The notes: generated by a model from the sequence alone, not told the origin. Numbered from the stretch's first letter, positions 1 through 6,683 are shown. The stretch: 7,326 nucleotides of DNA from CALKKN01 sp041571375 (GCA_041571375.1 JBFFUJ010000126.1:1-7326); one strand, 5' to 3'. Numbers and translations are program-made.

Positions 1-217
1 CACGCGTGCACTGTGCCGCGTTTGAGATCGGACTTATAGCACAATTCCGGCGCCTCCATGCAATCTGGATGGCGCGTAGGGCCTCGCGCAAAGCCCAACG
101 TTATGGATCACGCAGGAGCTGCCGAGGCCCGGCCGCAACCCGGGCATTTGCGGCCGCTGCCGGTATCGGTATGACTCGCGGCCACGGCGGACTTTCGGCC
201 ACCCGGGCCGGGTGTGA
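1..217. other. Left-edge non-coding stretch with GC-rich inverted repeats
   Basis: No reading frame here looks like a real protein. The open frame on the plus strand has arginine/alanine-rich composition typical of GC-rich random frames and no recognisable motif or ribosome binding site. The stretch contains three inverted repeats: 50-75 (GCGCC-TCCA pairing with TGGA-T-GGCGC, one bulged base, loop of 7), 127-145 (GCCCGG/CCGGGC, loop of 7) and 200-214 (CACCCG/CGGGTG, loop of 3). None is followed by a T-tract on either strand, so none is a textbook intrinsic terminator. It lies downstream of the TRAP permease gene and probably includes its 3' untranslated region. Confidence 0.5.
200..214 (-). 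terminator. Possible weak hairpin terminator after the TRAP permease
   Basis: A GC-only stem, CACCCG/CGGGTG with a 3-nt loop, starts four bases after the TGA stop of the permease frame (218-220, minus strand). Position and compactness fit a transcription end signal. No run of T follows it, so if it works at all it would be a weak or factor-assisted terminator. Confidence 0.22.
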
Positions 218-1594
218 TCAACCGGGATAAATGACATCCGGCAGCCAGGTCACCAGCTGCGGCCACAGGGCCAGCAAGCCGAGTACCAGGATCTGGATGC
301 CGATGAACGGAATCACTCCGCGGTAAATGGCCGTGGTCGGAACAGACTCCGGACACACGCCGCGCAGGTAAAACAATGAAAAGCCAAAGGGGGGCGTCAG
401 AAAGGAAGTCTGCAGGTTGAGGGCAATCATCACACCGAGCCACAACGGATCCAGGCCCATCGCCATCAACACCGGACCGACGATGGGCACCACGACGAAG
501 ATGATCTCGATGAAGTCCAGGACGAACCCCAGCAGGAACATCACCGCCATGACCAGGACCATGGCGGTGACTGCTCCGCCCGGCAGCCCGGTGAGAAACT
601 CGGCGATCATCTCGTCCCCGCCGAATCCGCGGAACACCAGGCTGAAAAGGGATGCGCCGATCAGGATCATGAAAACCATCGCCGTGATGCGGGTCGTCCG
701 GTAGACGACGTCGCGCAGCGTCTCCACAGACAGCTGGCGACCGGCCAACGCCAGCAACATGGAGCCCACGGCCCCTACCGCGGCCGCCTCGGTGGGAGTG
801 GCGATGCCCTTGAGGATCGAGCCGAGCACGGCGATGATCAGCAACAGCGGGCCGGCTGCCAGCAGCATGAGGCGTTTGACGTCAACGGGCCCGTCTTCCG
901 CCCCGGAACCGGCCGGCATCGAAGCCGGACGCAGGCGAGCCAGCACGAACAGGTAGGCGAGGTAGACCGCGACCAGCAAAAGGCCGGGGATCAGTGCACC
1001 AGCGAACAGCTCGCCCACGGAGATCGTCTCCGGGCTGTAACTGCCGAGACTCAGTTGGGCCTGCTGATACGCGTTGGACAGCACATCGGCGAGCATGACC
1101 AGCACGATCGACGGCGGAATGATCTGTCCCAACGTGCCGGCCGCGCAGATGGTTCCGGTTGAAACGGATGGGTCATAGCCACGACGGAGCATGGTCGGCA
1201 GCGAGATCAGGCCCATGGTCACCACCGTCGCGCCCACGATTCCGGTGCTTGCCGCCATCATGGCTCCGACAATCACAACCGCCAGACCGAGCCCCCCGGC
1301 CGTGCCGCGCATCAACTGGGCCAGCGACTGCAGCAGCTGGTCGGCCAGTTTCTATCGCTCGAGCATCACGCCCATGAAGACGAAGACCGGCACGGCGATC
1401 AGTGTCTCGTTGGTCATGATGCCGTAAATCCGGTTGGGAAAAGCCTCGAGAAATACCGGATCGAAGGTGCCCGTCAGGATGCCCGCGCCGGCGAACAGCA
1501 GGGCGACACCCGCCAGCGTGAAAGCGACCGGGAACCCGGCCATCAGGGCCAGCCCAATGCCCAGGAACAGACCGAGCGCCATCCAGGCTGCCAT
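218..1594 (-). pseudogene. dctM: TRAP transporter large permease, DctM family, interrupted by an in-frame amber stop
   Basis: This is the large membrane subunit of a tripartite ATP-independent periplasmic transporter. It forms the ion-driven channel through the inner membrane and needs a small DctQ subunit and a periplasmic DctP binding protein. Family hallmarks are clear: GFPVAFTLAG near the N-terminus, PNRIYGIMTNETLIAVPVF, AASTGIVGATVVTMGLISLP, RRGYDPS, and GTLGQIIPPSIVLVML. These most resemble the mannitol/chloroaromatic-type branch. The C-terminus ends normally (IYRGVIPF ... TWLPDVIYPG). The frame runs 458 codons from the ATG at 1592-1594, close to family length, but codon 81 is TAG (1352-1354). 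It sits in MLER-stop-KLADQLL, where relatives usually have serine; TCG to TAG is one change. No other stop or frameshift is visible, so the lesion is recent, a sequencing error, or suppressed. Restart at the TTG/ATG at 1310-1315 has no evident Shine-Dalgarno and would drop the first membrane segments. No dctQ or dctP is in the window. Confidence 0.85.
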
Positions 1595-1656
1595 CTAGAC
1601 TAGCCCGGCGAGCACGATGGTGAGCCAGATCCGGGTTTGGCTACTGCGCGGCTTGC

Positions 1657-2229
1657 TCACGGCCCTTGGTCCGCGCGACTTCGCTGATCGAGGTAGCGAT
1701 CCTTGAGCCGCACGTAATGCGCCGCGCTGTAGGCCTGGTAGGCGATTTCATCGGCGCTGAGTTCGCGCGCCAGACGGGCCGGATTGCCGCGCCACAGCGT
1801 CCCGGCAGGAACCATGGTCTGCGGAGTCACCACGGACCCGCCGGCGATCAGGCAATCCGCCTCGAGCACTGCGCCATCCATGACGATGGCGCCCATCCCG
1901 ATCAGGCACCGGTCACCGATCGTGCAGGCATGCAGAATGGCCGCATGCCCCACAGTGACGTCTTCGCCGATGATCAGGGGCAGGCCGGACGGCAATGCCG
2001 CACTCTCGTGCGTGACATGCAGCACGCTGCCATCCTGGATGTTGCTGCGCGCCCCGATGCAGACACGATTCACATCGCCGCGGATCGCGACCATCGGCCA
2101 GACGGAGACGTCATCCCCCAATGTGACCGCGCCGGTAACCGATGCATAACGGTCGATGTAGACCCGCTCGCCGAGCCGCGGGCGCTCGAGCATGAAGCGG
2201 TAGGTGTCGATGCGATCAGGTGGATTCAT
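1657..2229 (-). CDS. Gamma-class carbonic anhydrase-like protein (YrdA/CamH type, left-handed beta-helix)
   Basis: This 190-aa protein has imperfect hexapeptide repeats (for example VTLGDD, VCIGAR, LIIGED, CTIGDR, CLIGMGA) forming a left-handed parallel beta-helix that trimerises. By alignment from memory with the archaeal enzyme Cam, the metal-binding histidines are H71 (in VLHVTH), H95 (VGHAA) and H100 (LHAC). The R50/D52 pair of RGD and the N63-Q65-D66 cluster (NIQDG) are also present. The acidic loop of Cam with its proton-shuttle glutamate is absent, as in the shorter YrdA/CamH proteins, whose CO2 hydration activity is often weak or unproven. A C-terminal helix follows from about residue 158. 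The ATG at 2227-2229 is the first possible start, because an in-frame TGA lies six codons upstream; no good Shine-Dalgarno is visible. The gene precedes the TRAP permease frame on the same strand by 62 nt, suggesting co-transcription. Confidence 0.88.
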   Translation of the reverse strand: MNPPDRIDTYRFMLERPRLGERVYIDRYASVTGAVTLGDDVSVWPMVAIRGDVNRVCIGARSNIQDGSVLHVTHESAALPSGLPLIIGEDVTVGHAAILHACTIGDRCLIGMGAIVMDGAVLEADCLIAGGSVVTPQTMVPAGTLWRGNPARLARELSADEIAYQAYSAAHYVRLKDRYLDQRSRADQGP

Positions 2230-2259
2230 GTCGCTGGGATGGTATCACCGATCGCTTTT

Positions 2260-2289
2260 TTTATGCACAGCGGCTTTGTCTGGAGTCAA
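2260..2289 (-). promoter_or_regulatory. Candidate sigma-70 promoter for the carbonic anhydrase-like gene
   Basis: On the minus strand, TTGACT (2284-2289, 5/6 to the -35 consensus) is followed after 18 nt by CATAAA (2260-2265, 4/6 to the -10 consensus) and an A-tract. Transcription would start near 2253, leaving a leader of about 25 nt before the ATG at 2229. This is a motif match by eye only. Confidence 0.4.
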
Positions 2290-2436
2290 ATCATCCACTT
2301 ATCCGATATCTCATGCACTGCATTGGCATAAAATCTCCGTAAGTTATTGTTTTAAAAATAATGTGCTCAAACTGACACTCGGGCTGAGGATTTTGCTGCG
2401 CCGACCCTCATGCCCGATTCCTTTTTCTCGCGCCGG

Positions 2437-2457
2437 TTACACACAAAGTTATCCACA
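2437..2457 (+). promoter_or_regulatory. DnaA-box pair (one perfect, one 7/9)
   Basis: TTATCCACA at 2449-2457 is an exact match to the E. coli high-affinity DnaA-box consensus; with its flanks it reads GTTATCCACAGG, as in chromosomal origins. Directly upstream, TTACACACA (2437-2445) matches 7 of 9 positions in the same orientation, with start-to-start spacing of 12 bp, about one helical turn. It lies 130 nt before the argS start and about 60 nt upstream of the candidate argS promoter. A single consensus box can occur by chance in a bacterial genome, so function is uncertain. Confidence 0.5.
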
Positions 2458-2495
2458 GGCCGCGCAATCCCCCCCGGGGCCACCCGGGTCGATTG

Positions 2496-2525
2496 TTTAT
2501 TCTGCTGATCTCAACGGTTTACAAT
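2496..2525 (+). promoter_or_regulatory. Candidate promoter for argS
   Basis: TACAAT (2520-2525) matches the -10 consensus at 5 of 6 positions. A poor -35 candidate, TTTATT (2496-2501), lies 18 nt upstream. Transcription would begin near 2532, giving a leader of about 55 nt that includes a small CCGG/CCGG hairpin and the purine-rich AAGGGA (2571-2576) ahead of the GTG start. Confidence 0.35.
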
Positions 2526-2586
2526 AAGCCTTTCCGTATTCATCCGAATCCCCGGCTTCGCCGGCCGCGCAAGGGAAAATCACCGC

Positions 2587-4347
2587 GTGAAAGAACATCT
2601 GGAAGAATTGCTCGCCCAGTCGCTGCTGCATCTGCAGCGTGACGGCTTGCTGCCGCCCGGTTGCGAATCCAGCGTGCAACTGGAGCGCTCCCGGTCGCCG
2701 GAACACGGGGAATTTGCTTCCAATGTGGCGATGGTCCTGGCCAAACCAGCCGGACGCCCACCGCGCGAGCTCGCCCAGGCGATCATCGATCGCATGCCCA
2801 GGTCACGCCAGGTGGAGCGCCTGGAGATCGCCGGACCCGGATTCATCAACTTCTTCCTGCACCGCTTCGCGCTCACCGGGGTGATCCGCGACGCGCTGAG
2901 ACAGGGTGACGAGTACGGCAACCTCCTGCAGGGGGCACGCAACCGCGTGACGGTTGAGTTCGTTTCCGCCAATCCCACCGGCCCACTGCACGTCGGGCAC
3001 GGCAGGGGGGCGGCGTTCGGCGCCAGCGTCGCCAGCATCCTCGCCACGGCCGGCTTCGATGTTCAGCGCGAGTACTACGTCAACGACAATGGGCGCCAGA
3101 TGGATATTCTGGCCGTCTCGGTCTGGCTGCGTTACCTCGAATTGTGTGGCGAGAGCATTGGATTTCCCGAGAACGGTTACCGCGGCGACTACATTTACGA
3201 CATCGCGCGCATCGTGCGGGTCGAACATGGCGACCGGTGGCGTCACACCCGCACCGAGGTCGAGGATGGGCTGCCCCCCTCCCTGTCTGCGGGCGGGGAC
3301 GGCGAGCGCTTCCTCGACGCCCTGATCCAACGCGCCTATGAGCTGCTTGGAGAGGACGGCTACCGGATATTCTTCGATGCCGCGCTGAACACGATTCTAG
3401 CGGACATCAAGCAAGACCTGGCGGAATTCCGGGTGTACTTCGACCTCTGGTTCTCGGAACGCGAACTGGAGGAAAGCGGTGCGGTGCAGCACGCCATAGA
3501 CCGCCTGCGAGAGAACGGCCACCTGTATGTCAAGGACGGGGCCACCTGGTTCCGCGCATCGGCGCTTGGCGACGAGAAAGACCGCGTGGTGATCCGGGAG
3601 AACGGGCGCACGACCTATTTTGCCTCGGACATCGCCTACATTCTGAGCAAGCTGGAGCGGGGATTCGACCGCGCGATCTACGTGCTGGGCGCAGACCACC
3701 ACGGTTACGTCGCGCGGCTGCGCGCCGCGGCGAAAGGCCTCGGTGAGGATCCGGACAGGCTCGAGATCACGTTGGTCCAATTCGCGGTCCTGTTCCGCTT
3801 CGGGGAAAAGGTGCAGATGTCGACGCGCTCCGGGCAATTCATCACGCTGCGCGAACTGCGGGAGGAGGTCAGCACCGATGCCGCCCGTTTCTTTTACGTC
3901 ATGCGGTCGCATGACCAGCACCTCGATTTTGATCTCGACCTGGCCAAGTCCCGTTCGAGTGACAACCCGGTTTACTACATCCAGTACGCCCACGCGCGCA
4001 TCTGCAGCGTATTCCGCAACCTGGAGCAGATGGACGAACGCTATAACCAGGCCATCGGGCTCGCGGCGTTAGATCTGCTGACGGAAGACCACGAGATACA
4101 GTTGATGCGAACCATCAGCCGTTTTCCCGAAACCATCGACGCCGCGGCACGAACCTGCTCACCGCACCTGCTCGCGCACTACCTGCATCTGCTCGCGACG
4201 GACCTGCACGCCTACTACAACGCGCACCAGTTCCTCGTGGACGACGAGAACCTGCGCAATGCCCGGCTCAATCTCATCCTGGCCACGAAAACCGTGGTGC
4301 AGAAAGGCCTCGGTCTGCTCGGCGTTTCGGCGCCGGAGGAGATGTAG
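2587..4347 (+). CDS. argS: Arginyl-tRNA synthetase (ArgRS)
   Basis: This cytoplasmic class Ia synthetase joins arginine to tRNA-Arg using ATP and needs tRNA for amino-acid activation. At 586 aa it is close to the usual bacterial length. Domains in order: an N-terminal tRNA-recognition domain (about 1-90); a Rossmann catalytic domain with the HIGH signature as HVGH (135-138, in NPTGPLHVGHGR); the YYVNDNGRQ block; the GADHHGYV block; the KMSKS position occupied by QMSTRSG (410-416); and the C-terminal anticodon-binding DALR domain (about 460-586, opening NPVYYIQYAHAR), ending in the family-typical GVSAPEEM. Neither lysine of canonical KMSKS is present, and there is no lysine directly before HVGH; the MSTR form occurs in many ArgRS. 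The GTG at 2587 is chosen because AAGGGA lies 10 nt upstream and the N-terminus matches relatives. The stop codon is TAG, with the next gene starting at the following base. Confidence 0.97.
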   Translation: MKEHLEELLAQSLLHLQRDGLLPPGCESSVQLERSRSPEHGEFASNVAMVLAKPAGRPPRELAQAIIDRMPRSRQVERLEIAGPGFINFFLHRFALTGVIRDALRQGDEYGNLLQGARNRVTVEFVSANPTGPLHVGHGRGAAFGASVASILATAGFDVQREYYVNDNGRQMDILAVSVWLRYLELCGESIGFPENGYRGDYIYDIARIVRVEHGDRWRHTRTEVEDGLPPSLSAGGDGERFLDALIQRAYELLGEDGYRIFFDAALNTILADIKQDLAEFRVYFDLWFSERELEESGAVQHAIDRLRENGHLYVKDGATWFRASALGDEKDRVVIRENGRTTYFASDIAYILSKLERGFDRAIYVLGADHHGYVARLRAAAKGLGEDPDRLEITLVQFAVLFRFGEKVQMSTRSGQFITLRELREEVSTDAARFFYVMRSHDQHLDFDLDLAKSRSSDNPVYYIQYAHARICSVFRNLEQMDERYNQAIGLAALDLLTEDHEIQLMRTISRFPETIDAAARTCSPHLLAHYLHLLATDLHAYYNAHQFLVDDENLRNARLNLILATKTVVQKGLGLLGVSAPEEM

Positions 4348-4350
4348 GTG
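4335..4350 (+). promoter_or_regulatory. Strong ribosome binding site inside argS that fixes the SPOR gene start
   Basis: GGAGGAG at 4335-4341 encodes the last residues of ArgRS and lies 6-8 nt before the GTG at 4348-4350, right after the argS TAG. This supports the GTG as a genuine start and implies translational coupling of the two genes. Confidence 0.6.
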
Positions 4351-4935
4351 GCCGGCGCGCGCAGGTCGGCTGCCCGCGGTCGGGGGGCTCGCCGAGGTCG
4401 TAAAGGTGCATCGGGGTGGTTATGGCTTTTCACCGGGATTCTGATCGGACTCGGTCTGGCCTGGTACCTGTTCAGCAAGGGTTTCATACCGCAACCCCGC
4501 CCTGACGCGAACCAAGCGGCTGGGGCGCAGCAGTCGGCCCCGGCCGAAAGCGCCGAGGAGGTGGCCCCGAAACCCGACAGCCGCGAACGCTCCCGGTATG
4601 ACTTCTTCACCGTGCTTCCGGAAATGGAGGTTGTCGTACCCCAGCAGGAACTCAGCGAACGGGCACAACCGGGCTCCGCGCAATCCCCGGGTGCTGACGA
4701 GGGCCATCGCTATCTGCTTCAGGTCGGCTCGTTCCGGGAGATGGGCGAGGCCGAGCAACGCAAGGCCCGCCTGGCCCTGTTGGGCGTCGTTGCCCGGGTG
4801 CAGGCCGTAACGGTCAACGAGACCACCTGGTATCGGGTGCGCGTCGGGCCGGTGGACAGCGCCCGGGAGGCGGATGATCTGCGTAATTTACTGGCAGACA
4901 ACGGTATCGACAGCCTGGTAATGCAGTACCAATAA
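4348..4935 (+). CDS. FtsN-like SPOR-domain inner-membrane protein
   Basis: This 195-aa bitopic envelope protein has a short, very basic cytoplasmic N-terminus (residues 1-20, arginine-rich), one membrane segment (about 23-42, GWLWLFTGILIGLGLAWYLF), and a periplasmic Pro/Ala/Gln-rich linker. The linker carries the family motif YDFFTVLPEMEVVVP (84-98). A C-terminal SPOR domain follows (about 120-195, RYLLQVGSF ... WYRVRVGP ... ). SPOR domains bind glycan strands stripped of stem peptides at the division septum, so a role at the septum or in peptidoglycan remodelling is likely. The argS-SPOR order is common in gammaproteobacteria, where these genes are often annotated ftsN or 'SPOR domain-containing protein'; whether it is the true essential FtsN cannot be decided here. 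It begins at a GTG directly after the argS stop and ends 4 bp from the convergent batD stop. Confidence 0.9.
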   Translation: MAGARRSAARGRGARRGRKGASGWLWLFTGILIGLGLAWYLFSKGFIPQPRPDANQAAGAQQSAPAESAEEVAPKPDSRERSRYDFFTVLPEMEVVVPQQELSERAQPGSAQSPGADEGHRYLLQVGSFREMGEAEQRKARLALLGVVARVQAVTVNETTWYRVRVGPVDSAREADDLRNLLADNGIDSLVMQYQ

Positions 4936-4939
4936 GCAC

Positions 4940-6679
4940 TCAGCCCCGACGGTTGGCCGGGGCATAGAGGTCAGTCGCCGACGGGCTGTTCCGGCGCGCC
5001 CGGGCTTCACTGGCACGCCTCCATTGTTCGAACGCGCCCCAGAACGCCTGACCCTTCCAGTCCCCTCCGCGGGACTGCCCGTTGCCCGCGGCGGCGGATT
5101 TCCTGAATCCGGCGGAATCCAGCCCGTCGATTTCATCCCGCAATGCAGCATCAGCGCTCAGAGCGGCAAATTCCCGCAGACTGAGCGCCTCACCCGGACC
5201 GAATGCTTTCAGCCAGTCGAGCAGATAGCGGCGCGCAGCCGCGGTATCGTTACGGCGACAGGCAGCCTGCAACCGACCGAGAGCCCGCGATTCGTCGCCT
5301 TCCGGTTCCGATTGACCGCTCACCGCGGCCGAACGCCTGCTGCGCTGGCGCACGTAGTACCAGGTCCCGCCGAGGGTCAGCAGCCAGCCGCCGGCGAACA
5401 GCAGGGCGAGGCTTCGCCAAAAATTCGGGCGCGCTGTAGCACCAGCCCCAGGGCCCTGCGCTGCCGACAGTTCCTCGGCGAGTCGTTCCGGAGCAGGTTC
5501 GGCTGACGGCAGCAGGGCCGAGGGCAGCACCTTGATCGACTGCGCCGGGAGGACGGCCACTCGCTGCTGATCCGCTTTGGTGTCCCACCAGTGCACCGCA
5601 AGCTCGGGCAGCACCAACTCGCCCTCCTGTTCCGGCACGATGGCGTAACGGAACTCTTTGTGGCCCAGCACCCACTGGCCGTCGTCGCGCGTGATCCCCT
5701 GGGGTTGGTCCGGATAGATACGGGCTCCCGGCACTTCGGGCCAGGCCGGTTCGGCGATCATGTTCTCCTCCAGACCGACCGCGTCGATGATGATCGTGCG
5801 GGTTACCGGCTCACCCACTCTCAGCGCTTCCGTGCTGGAGACTTGCTGGCTGAGGTTCAGCTTGTGCGCAGGCTGCCAGTCCCGACCGCTGAATGTCAGC
5901 GGCCGCGCTTCGATGGGTACACGGATGGGTTCGCTCGCAACCGTGATCCGCCGACCTCGAACCGCTGGCTGCCAGATGCTCCCGTCGCGCCGCTCCACCA
6001 GTCGCCCGCTGAGTTCCATCGGCGGCACGACCAGCTCTCCGGAACGTTCCGGGAAGATGGCATAGCGCCGCTCCAGAACGCGAAAGCGCTTGCCCCCGCG
6101 TTCTGCCTGGTAGGGTGTCTCCTGCAACAGACGAACTGCCGCCGGTGCGGGATCGGGCTGCCCGATCGCCGCTTCGGTCAGGTTTTGCTGGTAAAAAACC
6201 CGCACGATCAATCCGAGCTGTGCGTGAACGTAATAGGGTCCTCGTTCCGGAGCCAGCTCGACCTCCAGAAACACTGGCGGCAACTCGCCCGCTTGCAGTT
6301 GCGGCGCTTCGTCCACCTGCAATACGACAGGCGCGGTGCTCGCGCCACCGAAACCAAAGGCTGGAATGGTGACTCGGCCGGAACGCCTGGGCTCGACGGT
6401 CAACAGTAACTTCACCTGTGCAGTCTGACGGCCGTTCACGATCGACAGCTGCGTTTCCGAGCGGCGGTCGATGATTTCGAAATCCTGCTCCAGCACACTG
6501 AAGTCGGCGTCCAGACTCTGCTTTGCATCGTTCGTTACAAACGTCAGCGTGACGGTCTCGCCCACGGTGACCCGCTGGCGATCCAGCTGCAGGGTGACTT
6601 CCGCGGACAACGGCAGCGATACGAACAGAAGCACAAGGCTCAAAAAGGCTTTTCGGTACTGAACGGGGGATAAAGTCAT
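4940..6679 (-). CDS. batD: BatD family protein (Bat/aerotolerance operon)
   Basis: This predicted 579-aa envelope protein is a member of the Bat complex linked to oxidative and envelope stress tolerance. Its biochemical role is not established. A signal peptide occupies residues 1-26 (hydrophobic core AFLSLVLLFVSLPLSA, cleavage before EVTL). A long beta-rich periplasmic region of Ig-like repeats follows; it opens QRVTVGETVTLTF, includes YYVHAQLGLIVRVFYQ and FRYAIVPEQEGELVLPEL, and runs to about 400. A membrane segment spans about 420-443 (FWRSLALLFAGGWLLTLGGTWYYV), and a cytoplasmic helical tail ends in the family-like DWKGQAFWGAFEQWRR. The start is the ATG at 6677-6679, four bases after the upstream TAA: it places the signal peptide at the N-terminus. 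The frame stays open to 7015, but that extension overlaps the upstream gene and is arginine-rich out-of-frame sequence. The tight spacing indicates co-transcription with the TPR gene. Confidence 0.92.
   Translation of the reverse strand: MTLSPVQYRKAFLSLVLLFVSLPLSAEVTLQLDRQRVTVGETVTLTFVTNDAKQSLDADFSVLEQDFEIIDRRSETQLSIVNGRQTAQVKLLLTVEPRRSGRVTIPAFGFGGASTAPVVLQVDEAPQLQAGELPPVFLEVELAPERGPYYVHAQLGLIVRVFYQQNLTEAAIGQPDPAPAAVRLLQETPYQAERGGKRFRVLERRYAIFPERSGELVVPPMELSGRLVERRDGSIWQPAVRGRRITVASEPIRVPIEARPLTFSGRDWQPAHKLNLSQQVSSTEALRVGEPVTRTIIIDAVGLEENMIAEPAWPEVPGARIYPDQPQGITRDDGQWVLGHKEFRYAIVPEQEGELVLPELAVHWWDTKADQQRVAVLPAQSIKVLPSALLPSAEPAPERLAEELSAAQGPGAGATARPNFWRSLALLFAGGWLLTLGGTWYYVRQRSRRSAAVSGQSEPEGDESRALGRLQAACRRNDTAAARRYLLDWLKAFGPGEALSLREFAALSADAALRDEIDGLDSAGFRKSAAAGNGQSRGGDWKGQAFWGAFEQWRRASEARARRNSPSATDLYAPANRRG
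4943..4963. other. Hairpin at the convergent SPOR/batD junction
   Basis: GCCCCG (4943-4948) and CGGGGC (4958-4963) can form a 6-bp stem with a 9-nt loop. It starts 7 nt after the SPOR TAA and lies within the last codons of batD. There is no T-tract on the plus side, so it is at best a weak terminator for the argS-SPOR transcript. As the stops are only 4 bp apart, any terminator must lie within the opposing gene. Confidence 0.3.
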
Positions 6680-6683
6680 GCCG

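Larger units (their letters stand above)
2230..2586. other. Divergent intergenic region between the carbonic anhydrase-like gene and argS
   Basis: These 357 bases separate two divergent genes and are more AT-rich than the flanking coding DNA, especially 2290-2370. They hold a near-perfect AT palindrome (2344-2361, TTATTGTT/AAAAATAA type), a perfect DnaA-box consensus (2449-2457) with a 7/9 neighbour, and two CCCGGG palindromes (2473-2478 and 2483-2488) that could form a hairpin with loop GCCA. There is also a small hairpin at 2552-2564 (CCGG/CCGG, loop of 5) in the argS leader. Candidate promoters face outward on each side. No protein or RNA gene could be supported. Confidence 0.6.

Noticed and set aside
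6..230. Plus-strand frame of 74 codons at the left edge
   Set aside because: No ribosome binding site or recognisable motif, composition of a GC-rich random frame, and it runs over the permease stop region.
1352..1597. TAG reassigned to an amino acid in this organism (three TAG codons each followed in-frame by more coding sequence: 1352, 1595 and 4345)
   Set aside because: The TAG of argS falls exactly where ArgRS proteins normally end and is followed by a gene with its own ribosome binding site, so TAG acts as a stop there. One damaged gene is a simpler explanation.
2290..2460. A chromosomal or plasmid origin of replication
   Set aside because: Only one perfect DnaA box and one weak neighbour are visible, no dnaA, mnmG, rep or parAB gene is present, and no 13-mer array or iterons can be seen.
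2473..2501. Intrinsic terminator from the two CCCGGG palindromes followed by a T-rich stretch
   Set aside because: No plus-strand gene ends upstream of it, and the following sequence has no continuous T run; it lies in the argS promoter region instead.
2803..3330. 175-codon minus-strand frame inside argS
   Set aside because: It lies antisense to well-conserved ArgRS motifs and has no recognisable domain; long shadow frames are expected in GC-rich genes.
5591..6409. 272-codon plus-strand frame opposite batD
   Set aside because: It is antisense to the conserved BatD frame, with no motif, signal peptide or ribosome binding site; it is a GC-rich shadow.
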